NCBI GenBank assembly: GCA_028714615.1
Contig: JAQTMA010000088.1
Span: 1 to 15,980, forward strand
Source of the DNA: Anaerolineaceae bacterium
GTDB taxonomy: Bacteria > Chloroflexota > Anaerolineae > Anaerolineales > Anaerolineaceae
Length of the DNA stretch: 15,980 nt
Reading direction: 5' to 3'
The notes below the pieces were generated by a model. It saw only the letters and a list, made by a program, of their open reading frames with translations. It did not search any database and was not told where the DNA came from. The position numbers and the translations under genes are program-made. This document shows positions 1 through 6,215 of this stretch, one piece after another (the first letter of the stretch is position 1; every line of letters starts with the position of its first letter).

Positions 1-98
1 AGCGTCTCCCAGACATCGTTAAAGTTCTGCTTACGCAACGCAAAATAGAGAAAAAGGACGCTGATGAGCACGCCCACCCAAAACTGCCATCGTTTCAT
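1..98 (-). CDS. Flippase-like (YbhN/LPG-synthase TM family) protein, N-terminal fragment
   Basis: Only the first 32 codons are in the window; the gene continues leftward past base 1. The visible protein begins MKRWQFWVGVLISVLFLYFA and continues LRKQNFNDVWET. One hydrophobic helix is followed by a short polar stretch. This is how members of the lysylphosphatidylglycerol-synthase transmembrane / flippase-like family (PF03706) usually begin: a K/R-rich start, TM1, then an L-R-x-x-(D/N)-F region. They are polytopic membrane proteins often linked to lipid or glycolipid transfer. It is transcribed away from the island and is probably an ordinary chromosomal neighbour. With so few residues the family call rests on the look of the N-terminus only. 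Confidence 0.55.
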   Translation of the reverse strand, partial: MKRWQFWVGVLISVLFLYFALRKQNFNDVWET

Positions 99-105
99 GG
101 GCCCC

Positions 106-111
106 ATTCTA
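106..111 (-). promoter_or_regulatory. Possible -10 element (TAGAAT) of the leftward gene
   Basis: On the minus strand TAGAAT lies 7 nt before the ATG at 98-96, so transcription would start at or just before the start codon and the mRNA would be leaderless or nearly so. No ribosome binding site is visible before that ATG. No convincing -35 is at 17 nt. Confidence 0.35.
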
Positions 112-329
112 CCATGAGACGCAGCCGGATTGGTTCAAGAGCAATTTGGCTCATTGGGATTTGCCGTGGTGGTGGGCTTTATGCCCACCCGTGGCAGGCG
201 GCCACCAGAGCCGTACTCTACATCTACCATATACCCCGGGGATTATTTGATCAACTTTCTCGAAAAGTACCTCCTGACCACTTTCATATTTCCAGACTTT
301 ACTCATTTGGGTAATCTTGGAATAGGGTG
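112..329. other. Intergenic region at the left edge of the island
   Basis: I see no convincing gene in this stretch; the short open frames lack a ribosome binding site and recognisable protein features. It holds one hairpin, GGTGGGC (171-177) paired with GCCCACC (183-189) across a 5-nt loop, with no T-run after it. The last 25 bases or so resemble the sequence just left of the regulatory boxes in the 9320/13551 repeat family (a GGTAA...TGG-AATxGxG motif), which suggests a common origin for these promoter regions. Confidence 0.4.
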
Positions 330-390
330 AAAGTCATAGATTAACCCGTGACTTTGAGTACATGCAAACCGCAATTGATTAGTGTATCCT
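330..390 (+). promoter_or_regulatory. Promoter A with dyad box, upstream of the ComX-like/ComQPA operon
   Basis: A perfect inverted repeat AAAGTCA (330-336) - 12 nt - TGACTTT (349-355) is followed by a weak -35-like ATGCAA (362-367), a 17-nt spacer and a -10-like TATCCT (385-390). The box end to -10 distance (29 nt between) equals that of the promoters at 4670, 9423 and 13653. A weak -35 with a dyad just upstream is typical of an activator-dependent promoter. Because the operon encodes a NarL/FixJ regulator, the natural inference is autoinduction by that regulator. Confidence 0.7.
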
Positions 391-467
391 TGAGGTGAAC
401 GAAATGCACTTTGGCGTAGTCACCATTGATCGATGGAACAAGTCCTGGTTTCTGATTGGAGGTAGCC

Positions 468-671
468 ATGAACCAACTCGCCACGGCCATCCGAAGGCAA
501 TGTGATGGCGAAAAAGAGATAGACCTTATTCAACTGTCGTCTGTTGAGAAAACCGCCCTGGAAACGGTCACGTCTTTAATTCGGTTGCCAGCGGGAGATC
601 TAGCCGCTCTACTGAAGGCAGAGCCTCAACCTGGGGAATGGGCAAAAAGTATTCCTGACCCAACAACCTAG
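468..671 (+). CDS. Small peptide, candidate ComX-like prenylated pheromone precursor
   Basis: A 67-residue cytoplasmic-type peptide starting at ATG 468, chosen because TTGGAGGT (456-463) lies 4 nt before it. There is no signal peptide. It contains one tryptophan, Trp58, tenth from the C-terminus in the context PGEWAKSIPDPTT. ComX precursors of Bacillus are about 50-75 residues, lack a signal peptide and are prenylated on a Trp near the C-terminus by ComQ. Here the polyprenyl synthetase gene starts 4 nt after this stop and the kinase and regulator genes follow, so the context fits. Differences: the gene precedes the synthetase instead of following it, and the Trp is farther from the end than the usual 2-4 residues, so C-terminal trimming or a longer tail would be needed. 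Sequence identity to known ComX cannot be judged; these peptides are hypervariable. The pheromone role is inferred from context. Confidence 0.6.
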   Translation: MNQLATAIRRQCDGEKEIDLIQLSSVEKTALETVTSLIRLPAGDLAALLKAEPQPGEWAKSIPDPTT

Positions 672-675
672 GGGT

Positions 676-1716
676 ATGCCGCCTCACCGTCCTACCCGAC
701 TGTGCTCACGGCCTCCATTCGATCCCGGCGATCTGATCGCCGATATACTCAAGAGTTCGCTACCAGCCGGCGCCTTCCGCTACCAACTAGAAACAGTTCT
801 CGCATCCTTTCTCATCCGAAATCGAAACCAGGAAACCCTTGAGTTTCTACCATCGATTACGTGCCTAGCAACCCGTGGAGCGGTAGACCGGGCTATAGCT
901 TTGACAGCAACCTGGCAACTTATTCGCTTATCGGCAAAACTATTTGACGACGTCGAAGATGAAGACATTGAATCGGGAATTGCGGAGACGATCAATCGGG
1001 CAACCGGGTTGCTCATCGCAGCTCAGATTGCCCTCGACCGGTTGCCAGACTACGGTATCAGCCAGAGACTGGCTTTCAAAATAAAAATCAGGTTCAACCA
1101 GGTTTGCCTGCATACCTGTTCCGGTCAAGGCGCAGACTTGTCAACCCGATGGGATCGAATGCAACTATCACCCGATGAGTGGCTCCGGATCGTCCAGGCT
1201 AAATCCGGAGAGTTGTTCGCCTGGGCAAGCTGGGCGGGTGCAGTGCTTGCGGGTGCAAATAAAAAGGTCCAATCCTACTTTTGGGAATACGGCATGCATC
1301 TCGGCATCTTGGTACAGATTGCGGATGATTTTGCCGGAGTATGGGGACCGTCTGGGAGCGAGGACCTGGCAGCATATCGAGTGACCCTTCCCATTAGTTA
1401 TGCCCAGTTTGTTGCAAAGGATGAAGAGCAGGAATTACTTGCTCAGGCCCTCCAGAAGGCCGCGGATGGAATTCCTCAGTCTGCCATCACTGCGCGAGAT
1501 GTACTCACCGGGTTAGGCGCTCAAAAATTTATGCTGGCAACAGCCTGGATCCAGGTTCAAAAAGCTCTTAGCGTATCCTTTCCCACATCCCTTTCATCAA
1601 CTGCAATCCGGCAGCTTACTCAACTTCTCTATTCTACCTTTCCAGCGTTATCCATGCTGAATCCCGACTTCCATGTTCCTTCAAATAGTTCGATATCTGC
1701 AACAGAGAATACCTAA
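676..1716 (+). CDS. ComQ-like polyprenyl synthetase (putative pheromone isoprenyl transferase)
   Basis: A 346-residue protein with the all-helical isoprenyl diphosphate synthase pattern. Residues 91-95 read DDVED, the first Asp-rich motif that binds Mg2+ and the prenyl diphosphate. Residues 174-181 (QAKSGELF) are the conserved Lys-Ser region. Residues 208-218 (HLGILVQIADD) are the second region, which normally reads QxxDDxxD; here it continues F-A-G, so its last Asp is missing. ComQ enzymes are divergent members of this family that transfer a prenyl group to a Trp of ComX instead of extending a chain. Its place between a small Trp-containing peptide gene and a kinase/regulator pair favours that role over quinone or carotenoid biosynthesis. 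The ATG is 4 nt after the upstream stop with no spaced ribosome site, so translation is probably coupled. The gene's 3' end overlaps the kinase gene by 44 nt. A 60-nt sample (1141-1200) is 57% G+C. Confidence 0.75.
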   Translation: MPPHRPTRLCSRPPFDPGDLIADILKSSLPAGAFRYQLETVLASFLIRNRNQETLEFLPSITCLATRGAVDRAIALTATWQLIRLSAKLFDDVEDEDIESGIAETINRATGLLIAAQIALDRLPDYGISQRLAFKIKIRFNQVCLHTCSGQGADLSTRWDRMQLSPDEWLRIVQAKSGELFAWASWAGAVLAGANKKVQSYFWEYGMHLGILVQIADDFAGVWGPSGSEDLAAYRVTLPISYAQFVAKDEEQELLAQALQKAADGIPQSAITARDVLTGLGAQKFMLATAWIQVQKALSVSFPTSLSSTAIRQLTQLLYSTFPALSMLNPDFHVPSNSSISATENT

Positions 1717-3886
1717 GCTGATTACCCTCATTTGTGCGGTAGGCAGCTTGGCTACCTGGATCTGGATGGGTGAGCAGATTTTATTCTCCACCTGTGTGTC
1801 CGGGGTGGCGAGCTGTCGCACATTACCCTGGGACTTCGTACCGTTATTTGTATCATTGGGATTCTGGTCCGTCGGGGTGTTTATTTGGAAACAGGATACG
1901 TCGACGCCCGGGCCAATATTTTTCTTCCTATGCTCTGCTACCCTATCCTCTGGCCAACTGTCTAGTTATGATAGTGATCTATCCGTTCGTTTATTCTATA
2001 TCTTGTTAGCCTGGCTTTCACCTGCGTTTTATCATTTCCACCTACTCTGGTCATTACGCCAACCGCGACGCTTGGATCAAACCATCCAGCGGGTACTCTT
2101 CGGCCTTGGCAGCGCCTGGTCTGCACCGTTCATTCTGACGACAGTCGCTACTCTTCGGAGTGATGGGTGGTATCAGATATTCCGATTTGGTGTCCGCCTG
2201 ACGATCTCGCTAACCTTAATCCTGGTAATTTCCATTCTGACAGTTCAGTATCGGAAGAACCATCGGGCACCCAACCACCGCATCCGCCTTGTGTTCTCAG
2301 GAACCCTTCTTTCTTTCGCTCCTCTGTTGTTGCTTTCCCTTCTGCCCAGTCTGATCGGGGCTGATTATATCCCAACAGAAGCGAACATGATTTGGTTGGT
2401 ATTTATTCCTCTGTCTTATGTGTTTTCCATTTCTCAAACTGAGAATTACCGGATGGAAAATAACCTCAGGCGGGGAATAAATTTTTATTTAACCGGCATA
2501 CTATTCATCGGCTGCTATTTAATCGCCGCCGAAGTTGCCAGCCACCTCTTCCCGAAGTGGAATCCATATTGGGGGTACATCATTGTGGTTGCTGGTGTCA
2601 TCGTCTTCTTCCTCCTGACACGTATGGACTATTTCACTCGCCGGTTCGCGAGTTGGATACTATATGGAAGCGAAAAAAGTCATTTAGATCTTCTGGCCCA
2701 AATGACGGATGCCTTAGGTATCGTTTTGAGTCGGGAAAAACTCACCATGCTTCTCCTGGATGAATTGGCTTCCATTGTCCCAATATCCGAAATCGCCCTG
2801 TTTTTGAAAACCCCTGGAAAAGATCTTGTATTGGAAGGTTCTCGCGGGTTTGAATGCCCTGACGGGTCGACCTTGTGCGTTCCAGGCCATGGTTCGTTGT
2901 ACACAATTTTGGAAAAAGGGAGCTTGCTGATCGAAAATTCTGTCGTTCGCAAAGGGTTGGTGGGGATAGATCTTTCCCCAGAAGAGCGCCGTTTAACCGC
3001 TTTCCCATGGGTTGGTCTGTGGATTCCATTGGTATCGGGTGATGAATTACACGGATTATTACTACTCGGGCGATGGCCGGTAGGGTTCTTGTTTTCCCAA
3101 GAAGATCGTCAGATGTGGCAAATACTCGCGCACCAGGCGGGAGTCGCTACGCACAACGTCTTATTGGCAGAGGACTTGAGGAATAGCCGAGAAGAACTTG
3201 CCCGGGCTCATCAGCAGTTGCTCTCGGCGAGGGAGACGGAGAGACATCAGCTTGCTGGTGAGCTGCACGACAATGCCATTCAACAATTGCTGGGCATCAG
3301 TTACCAGGCAGCCTTACTTCAGAATAAATTCAATCGCAAGGAGGTCTCTGATCAGTCCACACGAGTAAACATAACCGCGGATTTGAATCTCCTGCGCCAG
3401 GAATTGTTACAGGTCATCGCGCAATTACGCGAATTGGTCGGAGACCTCCGACCTGCGGGGCTGAAGGAATTTGGATTGGGGAGTGCGCTGGAGGGCTTTG
3501 TTCACAAGCTGCAACATCAGGCAGGATCTGGGTTTCCTCGGGTTGAAATCAAACTCGCGCAGAATGGCCAGGAACTTCCTGAACCGATCGCTATCTGTCT
3601 TTTTCGGATTGCCCAGGAAGCCATACGGAATGCCCACAAACATGGCCAGGCGCGGCACATTTGCTTGAAGTTGACTCAGGACGAGAGTGAAGTGGTTCTG
3701 GAAATCCGCGATGACGGCTGCGGGTTTCAGCTTCCCGGTCGGTTGAGTATACTCCCTCGATCCAACCATTACGGATTAATCGGAATATCCGAACGCGTGG
3801 CCTGGGTCAATGGTCAACTGCAGATCCGGTCTCAGCCCGGCCAGGGAACCGAGATCTCGGTCCGCATTCCGTTGAAATCATTCTAG
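1673..3886 (+). CDS. ComP-like membrane sensor histidine kinase (HisKA_3 family)
   Basis: A 737-residue kinase. Roughly residues 1-325 hold about nine or ten hydrophobic segments, the size and style of the ComP sensor region, including a P-A-F-Y-H-F-H-L stretch before R-Q-P-R-R. A short loop near residues 38-50 has two cysteines. A GAF-like domain spans about 339-500, then a coiled linker, then the HisKA_3 dimerisation helix with phospho-acceptor His532 in GELHD. The ATPase domain shows the N box with Asn653 (RNAHKHG), the G1 box DDGCGF (680-685) and a GLIGISERV G2 box. It should sense an external ligand and phosphorylate the regulator encoded 18 nt downstream. The ATG at 1673 lies inside the synthetase gene; no later methionine gives a better start. 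ComP of B. subtilis (about 770 residues) has no GAF domain, so this is a variant architecture. Confidence 0.85.
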   Translation: MFLQIVRYLQQRIPKLITLICAVGSLATWIWMGEQILFSTCVSGVASCRTLPWDFVPLFVSLGFWSVGVFIWKQDTSTPGPIFFFLCSATLSSGQLSSYDSDLSVRLFYILLAWLSPAFYHFHLLWSLRQPRRLDQTIQRVLFGLGSAWSAPFILTTVATLRSDGWYQIFRFGVRLTISLTLILVISILTVQYRKNHRAPNHRIRLVFSGTLLSFAPLLLLSLLPSLIGADYIPTEANMIWLVFIPLSYVFSISQTENYRMENNLRRGINFYLTGILFIGCYLIAAEVASHLFPKWNPYWGYIIVVAGVIVFFLLTRMDYFTRRFASWILYGSEKSHLDLLAQMTDALGIVLSREKLTMLLLDELASIVPISEIALFLKTPGKDLVLEGSRGFECPDGSTLCVPGHGSLYTILEKGSLLIENSVVRKGLVGIDLSPEERRLTAFPWVGLWIPLVSGDELHGLLLLGRWPVGFLFSQEDRQMWQILAHQAGVATHNVLLAEDLRNSREELARAHQQLLSARETERHQLAGELHDNAIQQLLGISYQAALLQNKFNRKEVSDQSTRVNITADLNLLRQELLQVIAQLRELVGDLRPAGLKEFGLGSALEGFVHKLQHQAGSGFPRVEIKLAQNGQELPEPIAICLFRIAQEAIRNAHKHGQARHICLKLTQDESEVVLEIRDDGCGFQLPGRLSILPRSNHYGLIGISERVAWVNGQLQIRSQPGQGTEISVRIPLKSF

Positions 3887-3904
3887 AATTGTGGAGGTTT
3901 GCTT

Positions 3905-4537
3905 ATGATTCGCATCTTGCTTGCCGACGATCATCCCCTGATCCGCGCCGGTTTACGCGCCACCCTGGAGCTAGAAGAGGATATGGGGGTAATCGCGGAA
4001 GCGACCGACGGAGCGGAAGCGCAGCGTCTTTGCGAGGAGCTTTCTCCGGATGCCTTGCTTTTAGATCTCGGGATGCCGGGACCTTCCCCATCAACCACCG
4101 TGAATTTTATCCTGGGACGTTGTCCTCAGGTCAAGATCATTATACTGACCGCCTATGACGATGAAGTCTACGTGCGCAACCTGGTGGGTATGGGAGTGGC
4201 CGGATACATTTTGAAAGATGAAGCGCCGGAAACCTTGGTGCGCGCCATCCGCGCTGCCCTGGAGGGGGACACCTGGTTCAGCCGCCGGGTGATCGACATC
4301 CTGGCCAAACCTGGCATGGAACCAGGCAGGGCAGAAAGAGGGGACCGCCTCACGGATCGAGAGTTTGAGGTGTTATCCCTGCTCGCAAAGGGGCACACCA
4401 ATCCTCAGATTGCCGAAGTCTTGGACATCGCCGAGGGGACGGTCAAAAATCACCTTGTCAACGTTTATCAGAAGCTAGACGTGCATTCGCGAGCTGAAGC
4501 CGTCTCCTGGGCCTGGCAGCATGCAGCGAACCAGTAG
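3905..4537 (+). CDS. ComA-like response regulator (NarL/FixJ family)
   Basis: A 210-residue two-domain regulator. The receiver domain shows acidic residues Asp8-Asp9, phospho-acceptor Asp54 in LLLDLGMPG, Thr82 and Lys104. The C-terminal LuxR-type helix-turn-helix (about 148-205) begins LTDREFEVLSLLAKGHTN and contains the recognition-helix region IAEGTVKNHLVNVYQKLDV. Start ATG 3905 was chosen because GGAGG (3893-3897) precedes it by 7 nt; a TTG at 3899 in the same frame is too close. It follows the kinase by 18 nt and is the last gene of the operon. It is the obvious candidate to bind the five AAAGTCA...TGAC boxes in this window. Two decayed copies of its C-terminal HTH occur at 13412-13522 and 15719-15794, so the gene has been duplicated locally before. 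A 60-nt sample (4021-4080) is 58% G+C. Confidence 0.92.
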   Translation: MIRILLADDHPLIRAGLRATLELEEDMGVIAEATDGAEAQRLCEELSPDALLLDLGMPGPSPSTTVNFILGRCPQVKIIILTAYDDEVYVRNLVGMGVAGYILKDEAPETLVRAIRAALEGDTWFSRRVIDILAKPGMEPGRAERGDRLTDREFEVLSLLAKGHTNPQIAEVLDIAEGTVKNHLVNVYQKLDVHSRAEAVSWAWQHAANQ

Positions 4538-4561
4538 AACCAAAATGGGCTGAACCTGAAG

Positions 4562-4598
4562 GAGCATTCCCGGTAAACCCACCGGGAATGCTCTTTTT
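4562..4598 (+). terminator. Rho-independent terminator after the QS operon
   Basis: A 13-bp perfect stem GAGCATTCCCGGT (4562-4574) / ACCGGGAATGCTC (4581-4593), 6-nt loop, followed directly by TTTTT (4594-4598). It lies 24 nt after the regulator stop and separates the signalling operon from the regulated unit that starts at the box at 4670. Confidence 0.93.
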
Positions 4599-4625
4599 AT
4601 AGGCAAATGTTGACCGGTCGATATC

Positions 4626-4696
4626 CTGGCTTCCTCTTCAATCCGAGGAAATCGCCGGGGGATAGGGCGAAAGTCATAGCTGCAATCGTGACTTTG
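4626..4696 (+). repeat. Promoter-cassette repeat, type 1, copy 1
   Basis: This stretch matches 11561-11633 with only a handful of substitutions and a 2-nt length difference. Both contain CTGGCTTCCTCTTC, AAATCGCC, GGGGGATAGGGCG and the full dyad box. The similarity covers about 45 bp left of the box as well as the box, so it is a duplicated promoter segment and not only a conserved binding site. Confidence 0.85.
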
Positions 4697-4730
4697 ACCT
4701 CAGGACAAGACAAGTGAAACGATATACAAT
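4670..4730 (+). promoter_or_regulatory. Promoter B with dyad box, upstream of secreted protein and ABC exporter
   Basis: AAAGTCA (4670-4676) - 12 nt - TGACTTT (4689-4695), then AGGACA (4702-4707) as a poor -35, a 17-nt spacer and TACAAT (4725-4730) as the -10. A transcript starting near 4737 would have a leader of about 128 nt before the ATG at 4865. This promoter probably serves the whole unit to 8610, since no other promoter is evident in front of the exporter genes. Confidence 0.75.
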
Positions 4731-4769
4731 CTATTTAAAGAGGAGCAAGCATAAGTCTGAAAATTGTAG

Positions 4770-4841
4770 AAGGAGGTGATGGTCATTACGAACAACAAAC
4801 GGGAGCCAATATTCTTTTCGCGGATCATCGATATTGGATGA
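4770..4841 (+). other. Leader with full-length Shine-Dalgarno and possible short leader peptide
   Basis: Bases 4770-4780 (AAGGAGGTGAT) match the complement of the usual 16S rRNA 3' end over 11 positions. The ATG at 4779 is only 2 nt from AGGAGG; an ATT at 4785 in the same frame is at normal spacing. Either would give a peptide of about 20 residues ending at the TGA at 4839-4841, 23 nt before the ATG of the secreted-protein gene. It could be a leader peptide or an mRNA-stabilising ribosome stand-by site. Confidence 0.35.
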
Positions 4842-4864
4842 ATGGTTAAGTATAGGAGTACCAC

Positions 4865-5278
4865 ATGAAACAGCGTACGTTGTTGGCTATTGTGTTCGCC
4901 ATCGCTCTTTCCGTTATGGTCGCAGGTGAGGCGCTGGCTTCTGGAAGCTTTTACACCTATAACCTAACTGTACCTCGAATAGGAGGATCGGCTGTAACGA
5001 ATAATATGCAAAAGGTGAATGCAAGTGATACTGCCACCATTTGTAGTGAACAGATTGGCGGCGGATATACGCTATATGCACGATTTGAGGATGTCAATAA
5101 CAGTGTAGTGGCGGCTTCTCAGTCGATCACAGCTCTTCAACGGAGAAACTATACACTTAACCCTTCGGTTGCTGAGAAGAATTATCATGCAAGAATTTCA
5201 ACTTCCCTATTAACCACAGTTAACGTCCAGGCGATTGGACAGTGGAGTCCAGACAATCCTGGGAATTGTTCGTTCTAA
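4865..5278 (+). CDS. Small secreted protein, two cysteines
   Basis: A 137-residue precursor with a clear Sec signal peptide: Lys/Arg at 2-4, hydrophobic core 6-20 and a likely cleavage after GEALA (residue 26 region). The mature part of about 112 residues is rich in Ser, Thr, Asn and Tyr, looks beta-stranded, and has two cysteines, Cys60 and Cys135, that could form a disulfide. It ends IGQWSPDNPGNCSF. The (G)xWSPD ending reminds me of small secreted proteins encoded beside BcrA-type ABC transporters in Firmicutes, but I cannot confirm a family. AGGAG (4854-4858) is 6 nt before the ATG. It is the first gene after promoter B and is followed by a 28-bp palindrome and then the exporter genes, so the exporter may export it, protect against it, or protect against a related toxin. 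Function unknown. Confidence 0.75.
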   Translation: MKQRTLLAIVFAIALSVMVAGEALASGSFYTYNLTVPRIGGSAVTNNMQKVNASDTATICSEQIGGGYTLYARFEDVNNSVVAASQSITALQRRNYTLNPSVAEKNYHARISTSLLTTVNVQAIGQWSPDNPGNCSF

Positions 5279-5306
5279 CCTCTACTTATAACACTTTAGA
5301 ATAATA

Positions 5307-5334
5307 ATGAGCGAAGGAGGCCTCCTTCGCTCAT
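5307..5334. other. Perfect 28-bp palindrome between secreted-protein gene and exporter
   Basis: ATGAGCGAAGGAGG (5307-5320) is followed immediately by its exact complement CCTCCTTCGCTCAT (5321-5334). In RNA it would form a stem of about 12 bp with a tight loop. No T-run follows, so it is a poor intrinsic terminator. A hairpin here would suit partial termination or mRNA processing that keeps the first gene expressed above the exporter genes; as DNA it could also be a protein-binding site. Confidence 0.6.
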
Positions 5335-5378
5335 ATCTCTACTTCTTCATTAATTAGTTTATATGGATCAGGGATGTT

Positions 5379-6185
5379 ATGTTTCAAGAAGAATTGTACA
5401 GAGTACTCCATAGTAAATCATTTTTCATTGCCATCCTCATTGGTTTACTATTCTTTGCACAAGGGTTTTCTGATTATTTAGGAGGTCCTCCCCTGACCCA
5501 AGAATACTTATCAAGACTCCCCGCTAATTACTATAATGCTTATGATGCTTTTATTTGGTCTGAACGTGGATTAATTGGTCTTCTTGGTCCATTATTAGCT
5601 GTACTACCCTTCTCTGATACTCCTGCTCTCGATCGGTTGACGGGGTATATGCGGAGCGTATTATTACGAACCACTGGTATTAACTATTTTTTCTCAAAAT
5701 ATCTTGTTGCCCTAATCTCGGGTGGCGCCGCAATATCCCTATCGATGATCATATTTTTTTCTTTTACCAATATTGTTTTGCCACGTGGCATTAATATGGT
5801 TGAAGTTCAAGAACGCATTATTTCGACACCTGATGCATTAGGACCATTTGGTACGTTATATAAAACTAAACCGGATTTATATATTCTTAGCCTGATTGGT
5901 TTTGGTTTTGTGTTTGGCGCAGTATATGCCATTTTTGGACTTTCCGTCTCCGCTTATATTGATAATCGCTATATAGCGCTTGCGTCTCCATTTGTATTCT
6001 ATATCATTGTTCACTACATTCTCTCCCTTCTTGATCTCCCTTCGTGGTCACCAATTTCTGCACTTGTCCCGCACTGGTACATCGGAATATCTTGGATTAA
6101 TATTTTATTGAGTTTATTGATTATTTTTCCCTTAAGTTCATTTTTTTATTTTGTTAGTCTGGGTAAAAATAAATCCAATTTTTGA
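5379..6185 (+). CDS. ABC-2 type transporter permease, subunit 1
   Basis: A 268-residue integral membrane protein with about six hydrophobic segments. The N-terminus is a short cytoplasmic amphipathic stretch before TM1 (about residues 13-32). The extracytoplasmic loop contains Tyr-rich sequence and is followed by GLIGLLGPLLAVLPFSDT. Then comes the cytoplasmic G-Y-M-R-S-V-L-L-R-T segment leading into TM3, a layout typical of ABC-2 exporter permeases of the bacteriocin-immunity or drug-efflux kind. It starts about 100 nt after the secreted-protein gene with only a weak ribosome site (AGGGAT) and is followed after 30 nt by a second permease. The DNA is clearly AT-richer than the signalling operon. 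It likely pairs with the other two permeases and the ATPase at 7948. Confidence 0.8.
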   Translation: MFQEELYRVLHSKSFFIAILIGLLFFAQGFSDYLGGPPLTQEYLSRLPANYYNAYDAFIWSERGLIGLLGPLLAVLPFSDTPALDRLTGYMRSVLLRTTGINYFFSKYLVALISGGAAISLSMIIFFSFTNIVLPRGINMVEVQERIISTPDALGPFGTLYKTKPDLYILSLIGFGFVFGAVYAIFGLSVSAYIDNRYIALASPFVFYIIVHYILSLLDLPSWSPISALVPHWYIGISWINILLSLLIIFPLSSFFYFVSLGKNKSNF

Positions 6186-6215
6186 CATCAGGTCGCGAAT
6201 CGGAATCCAATTAAG

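Noticed and set aside
171..189. Hairpin GGTGGGC-TTTAT-GCCCACC as a terminator
   Set aside because: No T-run on either strand and no gene ending beside it.
3425..3769. Minus-strand open frame of 114 codons inside the kinase gene
   Set aside because: It is the antisense shadow of the HATPase-coding region; the plus-strand protein has all kinase motifs.
4670..4695. Box as a Bacillus-type ComA site
   Set aside because: The ComA site I know is TTGCGG-N4-CCGCAA; here the arms are AAAGTCA/TGACTTT with 12 nt between, so the sequence is a different operator even if the regulator is ComA-like.
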